Translations under genes and position numbers: made by a program
Assembly (NCBI GenBank): GCA_003707065.3
Contig: PPXM03000002.1
Location: 372,001 to 436,000, forward strand
From: Trigonopsis variabilis
Taxonomy: Eukaryota; Ascomycota; Trigonopsidomycetes; Trigonopsidales; Trigonopsidaceae
Length of the DNA: 64,000 bases
Direction: 5' to 3'
The notes under the pieces: generated by a model
The model's input: only the letters and a program-made list of their open reading frames with translations
Database searches by the model: none
Told to the model about the DNA's origin: nothing
Shown here: in pieces, positions 57,385 to 64,000 of the stretch
How the letters are laid out: each line of letters begins with the position of its first letter
Position numbering within the stretch: position 1 is the stretch's first letter

Positions 57385-58539
57385 ATGGGAGCTCCTGCAA
57401 TTCTGTGTATTGGCATGGCAGGTAAGTCTTCCACCCAGGACTGTTAACTGATCAAAGGCTCGGGCAAAACGACCTTCCTCCAGCGACTGAACAGCCATTT
57501 GCACAGTCGCAATGAACCGCCCTATGTGATCAATTTGGATCCGGCGGTGTTGGAAACACCATTTCATGCTAACATCGATATTCGAGATTCAATCAACTAC
57601 AAAAAAGTCATGAGCGAATATAATTTAGGACCAAACGGTGCCATCATCACCTCACTAAATCTTTTCGCTACAAAAATTGATCAGGTGTTGGGCTTAGTGG
57701 AAAAGCGCAAAGATTCAGTGTCGAATATTCTCATAGACACTCCTGGACAAATTGAATGTTTTGTTTGGTCTGCTTCAGGAGCGATCATCACGGATGCTCT
57801 GGCTACCGCTGTGCCTACTATGGTGGCATATATAGTTGATACTCCCCGTTCTTCGTCGCCTGCTACGTTCATGTCTAATATGCTCTATGCATGCTCGTTA
57901 CTTTACAAGACCAAGCTTCCTCTCATTGTCGTTTTCAACAAGATCGATCAGCAAGACGCCGGGTTTGCTAAAGAGTGGATGTCTGACTTTGAAGCCTTCC
58001 AGGCTGCTCTGAGAGAAGAAGACGACCAACCGAGTGCTGATATGGGTAGTGGATACATGTCTTCTTTGATGAATTCAATGAGTTTGATGTTGGACGAGTT
58101 CTATAATTGCCTGGATTCAGTCGCCGTCTCTGCTTATACGGGCGAAGGATTTGATGAGTTTTTGGAAATCGTTGAAAAGAAGGTCGAGGAGTTCAAGACC
58201 GATTATCAAGCTGAGCGGGAGGCGCTGATCAAGGAAAGGGAAAGGTTACAGGAAGCCGAGCGACAAGCAAGTCTGTCGAGGCTAATGAAAGATATGGGAA
58301 TAGATGACAAGGAAATTAAAAAAGCTCAACGATCGTCCGAGCTATCTTCCAGTTCGGCCGTTCACGCAGAAACAATCTCTGATGCCGAGGAAGTTAGTGA
58401 GGCAGATGAGTACGATGGAGAGATTTCGTCTGCTGACGAAGAATCCGATCTGGAGGAAGGCATTCAGGACCGATACAGGGAATTATTGCGTTCTACTAAA
58501 GACAGTGACCAGATGGAGCAAGTACTCAAACGAACATGA
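57385..58539 (+). CDS. GPN1: GPN-loop GTPase 1 (Npa3)
   Basis: Exons 57385-57421 and 57458-58539, joined over a 36-nt intron with an AAG acceptor, encode 372 residues. The intron falls inside the P-loop, and splicing restores GMAGSGKTTF. The GPN motif is in [16 protein letters not shown] and the G3 motif in [11 protein letters not shown]; the G4 motif is NKID. The C terminus is a coiled coil plus a long acidic tail, as in Npa3. It acts in nuclear import and assembly of RNA polymerase II. Only 37 bp separate its stop from the convergent neighbour. Confidence 0.94.
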
Positions 58540-58576
58540 TGCAGCGACGGAATTTTTTTTGTTTTTAATATGTACA

Positions 58577-59407
58577 TTATTTACCAGGAAGCACGCCAGC
58601 AACAGTAAGAATCTCAAGTGTTTTGGTAACAACTTTCTCGTCAATTCCCACAATATCCTCTGGCTTGATAAACTCGACTGTCTGGAGCCATCGGGCGGCG
58701 TCTTCGGCAGAATAATCAAGATTTCGGGCAATGTAATCAATGGCTTCTCCATGATGAGCATTGAAGTAATCAATTCCTTGCCCAATTGCTTCCAGCAAAG
58801 CCAAAGTCTCGATTCGTTCTACTGACGTCTTGGCAACGATGACCCATGACGGCCAAGGAGTGTAGATATCCCCAATCTCCTTGATTTCTCCCTCATCGTA
58901 GTACTTCTTCGAGGTGAAATACTCCCACATGAAGGCGTCCGCATCGCCATCACGGACCGCCTTGCGGAGGTTCTCAAAAGTATTGCACACAACGTACTTG
59001 AACGAGTCGTCCTTGCTGGTCCAGCCGTGCTCAGTGGCAAGAACGTACGACATCACATGGGATCCGCTGCCGTATCGGGAGATGCCAATCTTTCCCCCTT
59101 TAATGTCGTCGAGTTTTTCGATGGCCCTGTTATTGCCGGTGGACACCGCCCATCGTAGAGGACTCTTGACATAAGTGCCAACAATCTTATAGGAGTCGTC
59201 TCCTTTAGCGTTTCCGGCAATAAATGCCTCAGTAAGACCAACGGCGTAGTCAATTTCGCCACGCTGGAGAGCTTCAATCATGGCCCCACTACCAGAGGGA
59301 TAGGGCTTGAGTTCCACATTCAAACCGAGCTTTGTGAAGTATTCTTTTTGCTCGGCAAAGGCAATTGGAGTAGAAAAGTGTTCGGGAACATACGCTAGGA
59401 CGACCAT
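58577..59407 (-). CDS. Periplasmic-binding-protein-like protein, Ca3427 type
   Basis: A single exon encodes 276 residues. The fold is that of type 2 periplasmic binding proteins of the SsuA/Thi5 group: LNVELKPYPSGSGAMIEALQ, GEIDYAVGLTEAFI, KIGISRYGSGSHVMSYVL and PWPSWVIVA. It matches fungal proteins of the Candida albicans Ca3427 type, which are cytosolic and have no settled function. No signal peptide is seen. A ligand-binding or pyrimidine-precursor role is only an inference from the fold. Confidence 0.85.
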   Translation of the reverse strand: MVVLAYVPEHFSTPIAFAEQKEYFTKLGLNVELKPYPSGSGAMIEALQRGEIDYAVGLTEAFIAGNAKGDDSYKIVGTYVKSPLRWAVSTGNNRAIEKLDDIKGGKIGISRYGSGSHVMSYVLATEHGWTSKDDSFKYVVCNTFENLRKAVRDGDADAFMWEYFTSKKYYDEGEIKEIGDIYTPWPSWVIVAKTSVERIETLALLEAIGQGIDYFNAHHGEAIDYIARNLDYSAEDAARWLQTVEFIKPEDIVGIDEKVVTKTLEILTVAGVLPGK

Positions 59408-59767
59408 TGTGGGATAGGTAGTGTACTTTCAAGACAGTTTCGAAGGGTCCGGTGCTCTTGTCACTTGCCGAGTTTGGTAGCGCTTCTCGCGGACACAGCT
59501 CCTAAAGTGATATAGAGCCAGGACTGTGATGTTTCTACAGGATTGTCTAAGAGATATTATGTCTAACTGCAAAAATAGCACTTTAGGCTTTACTTTTTAC
59601 GTAGGTTTAGGTGCAAACAACAAGCACGTATTATTCTTGCAGATGTTACGTCACTGACGTGATTCACGTGCCTGGAGACAGTTGGTTTTGGGTCGTTACC
59701 AAGTGCGCTGTATCTAGACTTGAAAAAAAAGGAGCCTCCAGACGTGAGGCCAATTGTTCTTCCTGCC
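59408..59767. other. Divergent promoter of the Ca3427-like gene and ERJ5
   Basis: 360 bp. It carries TTACGTCACTGACGTGATTC, with ACGTCA- and GACGTGA-type elements, immediately followed by CACGTG (59665-59670), 98 bp before the ERJ5 ATG. No other feature. Confidence 0.55.
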
Positions 59768-60771
59768 ATGCATTTACGGTGCATTTTATATTTATTCTGT
59801 TTCCTTACCGTCGTCCTATGCTGGAGCACCGAGGATCATGAGATTTTTCGTCTCAGAGATGAAGTTATCAAGTATGAAGGGAAAGGAACGACGTTTTATT
59901 GTATGTTGCGGATTCCCTTGCGTCTACTAACGAGCAGCGTGGCTGGGATTAGAGAAAGGAGCATCGTCAAACTCGGAGGAGATCTCAAAAGCGTATGATT
60001 GGAGATTTGATTATTACTGACTGGGTTAGATATCGTCGACTATCGAGAAAGATTCATCCTGACAAGATTAAGGCCAAGTCCAAAGGAGAAAAGCAGTTGG
60101 CAAATGATCGATACGCCCGTCTAGGTCTGATTGCGAATATTCTGCGGGGAGAGGGCAAGGAGCGGTATGATTATTTTCTTTCTCGAGGATTTCCGGTCTG
60201 GCGTGGCACCAAATGGTATATGGAACAGTATCGTCCTGGGTTGTTTACTGTTTTGGTTTTAATCTGGGCCCTCGTAGCCGTGGGGCAGTATTTCTCAATG
60301 GCGGTCACCAGTTCGAGAGACCGCCAGAGGATGGATTATTATATATCTCAGGCAAAAGCTCTAGCTTGGTCTGGTACTGGAGGAGATGGCGGTGCAAGCG
60401 GTCTCGCTATCGACGGGAAACCCAAACGAGTGACTGTCAATGGACGGCTGTTGACTGTTTATCCGGATGGGCTAGTTTACTTGGTCAATCCAGTTACCCC
60501 AGAGCCAGAAACCGAACCAAGTGCCAACTCGAAAAGAAGCACAAACAGGCGACGAAACAAAAAAGAAGAAACCAGTGAAGAAGAGTTTCTCCTTGATCCC
60601 ACCGAGATTCAAGATGCATCATGGACAAGAACTGTTCTCTTTACTCTACCACTATGGCTTTACCACAAAGTCAAGCCCACTACGTCCAAAGAAAAGCCCA
60701 AGGACAAGAAGGACCAGCCCAGCATCAAAAAGGCTCGACCAGCCACCAAAGTTGCCGGCGGGCGACGCTGA
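59768..60771 (+). CDS. ERJ5: ER J-domain protein Erj5
   Basis: Three exons (59768-59900, 59938-59992, 60030-60771) encode 309 residues; both introns are 37 nt. A signal peptide or anchor covers residues 1-20, then DHEIFRLRDEVIKYEG. The J domain forms only after splicing: FYSWLGLEKGASSNSEEISK, then AYRRLSRKIHPDK with the HPD tripeptide. A membrane span (GLFTVLVLIWALVAVGQYF) and a basic, Lys-rich cytosolic tail follow. The protein works with Kar2/BiP in the ER lumen. The middle exon is 55 nt. Its stop is 27 bp from the convergent URC6 stop. Confidence 0.9.
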
Positions 60772-60798
60772 TAGAAATGCGAAATATGCCATTGCTAC

Positions 60799-61548
60799 TT
60801 ACACGGTGGAGTAAAGCCGGTCGCCGATGTCCCCAAGTCCTGGAACGATGTAGCCTCTCTCGTTGAGAGTGGGGTCTATGTGGCCGACAAAGAAGTGAAC
60901 ATTGGGAGCCTCTGCAGTTGCATGTCGAAGTCCATCGGTCGAACTCAAGACAGAGATGACAATGATCTTGGCGACCCCCCATTCCTGGAGGGTCTGGATG
61001 GCAGCCGCAATCGTCCCTCCAGTGGCCATGACCACGTCTATGATGATTGCCAGCTCTGGGAGATCTTGTTTCGGAATTGATGGCAGCTTGCTGTAATACT
61101 CTATAGGCGCCAAGGTCGTTTTATCCCTGAACAAGCCGAGGTGGTGGACAGGCACGTTGTCAAACGGAAGACACGAAAGGACCGCATCCAGCATGGCTGA
61201 TCCGGCTCTCCAGATGGGAGCGATGCAAACCGAAGAAGGAGTGACTGTGTGAGGAGTATAGGATTCGCCAGATAAGGTCAATGCAGGCAGATCAGACGAA
61301 AGAGCGGAGAACACGGACGCAGTTGCCTCCGCTGCCAGGATCGACGTGATATCAGAGACCAGTCTCCTGGTCTCCCTCGCAGACGGAGACGCACGTAACT
61401 GGCTCAGCTTGGCTTTGACGACAGGATGGGAGGATTCATGCACGGTAGAACCGAGGAGATATTCGGCCATTGGATGAGATGAGGTTGATGTGTTGGGCCA
61501 ATGCGTTACAACCGATAAGCCGGGAGGGAGGTTACGAGTCAAGAGCAA
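60799..61548 (-). CDS. URC6: Uracil phosphoribosyltransferase-like protein of uracil catabolism
   Basis: A single exon encodes 249 residues. It follows the bacterial Upp pattern: SSHPVVKAKLSQLRASPSARET, IWRAGSAMLDA, DKTTLAPIEYYSKLP, the PRPP loop VVMATGGTIAAA, and the uracil-binding end RGYIVPGLGDIGDRLYST. This differs from the Fur1 salvage enzyme and matches the fungal URC6/urg2 group. In Lachancea kluyveri and S. pombe this group acts with URC1 and URC4 in uracil breakdown. It stands head to head with URC4, 183 bp apart, which supports the assignment. Confidence 0.88.
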   Translation of the reverse strand: MLLTRNLPPGLSVVTHWPNTSTSSHPMAEYLLGSTVHESSHPVVKAKLSQLRASPSARETRRLVSDITSILAAEATASVFSALSSDLPALTLSGESYTPHTVTPSSVCIAPIWRAGSAMLDAVLSCLPFDNVPVHHLGLFRDKTTLAPIEYYSKLPSIPKQDLPELAIIIDVVMATGGTIAAAIQTLQEWGVAKIIVISVLSSTDGLRHATAEAPNVHFFVGHIDPTLNERGYIVPGLGDIGDRLYSTV

Positions 61549-61731
61549 GGGCAGCCACCAGTCTATATAGAGTCAATTGCATCTACACGTGTATTGCGGT
61601 CATTCTTTTGTAGTCCTTTCCGTAGAGCAAGCTTCTTTTGTCTACTAAGAGCCGATACATGGGCCACTGGGACATATCTAGCTGATCTGATATGTAAGCG
61701 TTGTTTTGGTGATCTCTCCCAGCCCCAAGTC

Positions 61732-63106
61732 ATGGACAATCTAAGTGATCTCGACTATTTCCAAGACGTTCGGTCTGTCCGGCTCCAAGCGGAAAAGGTA
61801 TACGAAAAAGCCAAAAAAGGGCAATTGAATAACTTTGATGTTCACTGGGAAGCGTTGGATCTAGTGGCTACTTACGTTAGCGACGTCATCAAGGTACGGA
61901 TTTGACTCGTGCGAGTTTCTAACTGCGAAAGAGAGATTTCTCCAATGAGGCCGATATTCCCCTACACAGCCGATTCCAGCATTTTATAATTCAGGGCCAG
62001 GATAAGTTGGGAGAGGTTGTCCAGGAATGGAAGGACGAGGGAGTCGATCAGCACGAGATTGGACACCGCCTAATCGATTTAACGATGGTGTCTGTTCTTC
62101 TGGATGCCGGTGCAGGGACCAACTGGGTCTACGACGACAATGATGGGAGGAAGATCGGCCGGTCGGAAGGGATTGCAGTAGCATCGCTTCGAATGTTTAC
62201 CAAGGGATATTTTTCATCGAATCCTAAGAACAAGTGCCAAGTAGATGCCGCCGGGTTATTGGATTTAACAGAAGACTTTCTGGCTACTGGATTTCAGGTC
62301 CACGAGTCGAATCTCATTGAGGGACTAAAAGGTCGGGTGGACCTGTTGATTAATCTAGGAGAGGTCTTGAAATCGTCCGAGTATTTCGTCCACAATCGGC
62401 CTGGTGGAATCCTCAACTATCTTCAGCAGCATGTCGAGAACGGCCAGTTATCGACGCTACGGTTATGGGATGTCATTTACTATCCTCTCATTCCAATGTG
62501 GCCTAAAAGCACAGGAAGAGTTGAACTTGAGGGCGTTCCGCTGGGCGATTCGTGGCATCTGAAATGTCTTGAAGGCGATACAAGACCCAACATCCAGCCG
62601 TTCCATAAACTGACCCAGTGGCTAGCTTATTCGTTGCTGCCGCCTATAGCTCAATCACTTGGCATCAAATGGACTGATACCTCGGTCCTCACTGGTCTCC
62701 CCGAGTACCGGAATGGAGGCCTGCTCATCGATGGCGGACTGTTGAGCCTCAAGCCGATGGTTCTGGGTAAAGGCATGTTTAACGCTGACGCAGTCGAGGT
62801 TGCAAGCCGCAAGTTTGGTTCTGAGCCAAGTGAAGCTGTTCCTCTGCCTGCGTTTACGCCTGACGAAGATGCGATCGTCGAGTGGAGAGCTCTCACGGTG
62901 GCCTTTCTCGACCGGCTATTGCCTTTGGTCAACGAAAAACTGGGCTGGAATCTGAATCTCGCCCAGCTCCTGGAAGCAGGGACTTGGAAGGTAAGTAAAG
63001 GTGATTTCTGTGCTAAGATGTATAGGGTGGAAGGGAAATCGCTGCTGCGAAGCGACCAAATGGAGGTCCTCCAATCAATCTTATCTCTGACGGTACCGTC
63101 TTTTAG
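61732..63106 (+). CDS. URC4: DUF1688 protein of uracil catabolism
   Basis: Exons 61732-61893, 61932-62990 and 63026-63106 encode 433 residues. Introns are 38 nt (AAG acceptor) and 35 nt. Family blocks include RLIDLTMVSVLLDAGAGTNW, GRSEGIAVASLRMFTKGYFS, and the C-terminal GPPINLISDGTVF that appears only after the second splice. URC4/urg3 is required for the URC route that breaks down uracil; its exact reaction is unsettled. An in-frame upstream ATG at 61594 is less likely, as it would extend into the shared promoter. URC1, the third usual member, is not in the window. Confidence 0.93.
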
Positions 63107-63375
63107 CATTTTCTCTAATCGTGCGATCTGAGAATGCTTCCCGAGCTCGGTTGGCTGCTCTCGCGTTAGTATCTTAATGTATTTTATATTGATCCATTCA
63201 TGATTTATCTATGTCAAGCGCGCTGTCTGTATCAATATGCGTAACTGACCTGGAACGTAGCCCCTTTCTTTTCCCATCTTTCTGCTCGCCTTGTCCCAGC
63301 CAAGCGTGGCCATACCTGGGGCAGATCCATCGCGACTGCGCTTGTCAACCGTCGTCATTGAACTTTCACCCCATC

Positions 63376-63994
63376 ATGCCCAAGCCAACGACCGCCATTA
63401 AAAGGTTGATGGCTGAATATAAACAGCTGATGGCTGATCCTCCGGACGGCATCTCGGCCGGTCCTATTGACGAAGACAACTTTCTTGAATGGGAGTGTCT
63501 TGTGGAAGGACCGGAAGGAACCCCTTATGAAGGGGGCATTTTCCCGGCCACTTTGAAATTTCCCTCCGATTATCCCTTGAATCCTCCAGTAATGAAGTTC
63601 ACCACTCCTATTTTCCATCCAAACGGTGAGCAGGCGGGTAATCCTTAGCTGACATTCTAGTGTATAAAGATGGTACCGTCTGTATATCCATTCTTCACGC
63701 TCCTGGTGACGATCCGAATATGTACGAGTCTGCCTCGGAGCGCTGGAGCCCCATTCAGAGCGTGGAGAAGATCTTGTTGAGTGTGATGAGTATGCTTGCT
63801 GGTAAGGATGATCTAAAGAGAACGACAGGCTAACCTGCTCTACAGAACCAAACGATGAAAGTGGAGCCAATATAGATGCATGTGTGAGTAACTGTGCAAG
63901 CCTGATTACTGATTTCTAGAAAGTATGGCGCTCGGATCGTCAGGAGTTCAATAGGATTGTCCAAAATAATGTACGTGAGAGCTTGGGTCTTTAA
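63376..63994 (+). CDS. UBC7: Ubiquitin-conjugating enzyme Ubc7
   Basis: Four exons (63376-63625, 63661-63801, 63846-63883, 63920-63994) encode 167 residues (yeast 165); introns are 35, 44 and 36 nt. The HPN motif ends exon 1 (FHPN) and the catalytic cysteine is in GTVCISIL. The acidic insertion after the cysteine ([19 protein letters not shown]) is diagnostic of the Ubc7/UBE2G2 group. It serves ER-associated degradation with Hrd1, Doa10 and Cue1. The third exon is 38 nt. The gene is complete, ending six bases before the window edge. Confidence 0.95.
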
Positions 63995-64000
63995 TAAGAA

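Noticed and set aside
1-64000. Transposons, virus-like elements, CRISPR arrays, rRNA
   Set aside because: No transposase, integrase or reverse transcriptase of mobile type, no terminal repeats and no rRNA core were seen; the reverse transcriptase-like fold in PRP8 is a host domain.

Overview
The window is nuclear DNA of an ascomycete fungus. It carries about 36 protein genes, densely packed on both strands, and the rest is short intergenic DNA. The gene set is typical of a fungus: EPL1, ERJ5, a GPI-anchored CRH/UTR2-type cell-wall enzyme, the URC uracil genes and a Zn2Cys6 regulator. CTG codons fall on conserved leucines in PRP8 (for example the Leu of the LDLTGIF stretch), so this is not a CUG-Ser yeast. 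Two complex I-related genes and unusually many introns for a budding yeast suggest an early-diverging Saccharomycotina or a Taphrinomycotina lineage. I cannot settle which from this sequence. I saw no transposon, virus-like element, CRISPR array, rRNA or credible tRNA.

Layout. 1-10 kb: C-terminal part of the HECT ligase TOM1, a fungal P-loop ATPase with a 10-nt micro-exon, a WBP2-like GRAM protein, and a Zn2Cys6 factor. 10-20 kb: a small conserved protein, the STH1/SNF2 remodeller, and the P5B ATPase YPK9. 20-31 kb: mostly translation and mitochondria, with a complex I subunit, RSM10 and MSW1 head to head, SES1, an elongation factor 1-gamma gene hosting an intronic C/D snoRNA, MRPS9, and calcineurin B. 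31-45 kb: EPL1, ELP3, VPS45, SPC24, ALE1 and three orphan genes. 45-57 kb: the 2355-residue spliceosome core PRP8, COX4, MED21, a UTR2-like enzyme, and an NDUFAF3-like assembly factor. 57-64 kb: GPN1, a Ca3427-like protein, ERJ5, head-to-head URC6/URC4, and UBC7.

Splicing is the strongest theme. I could place about 49 introns by joining conserved protein frames, and 41 of them are 32-46 nt long. Most have a CTAAC or CTGAC branch point a few bases before the acceptor, and about ten acceptors are AAG instead of YAG. Two coding micro-exons (10 and 12 nt) are needed to restore frame or conserved residues. Functional groupings visible by position are the mitochondrial translation pair RSM10/MSW1 sharing about 125 bp of promoter, and the uracil pair URC6/URC4.
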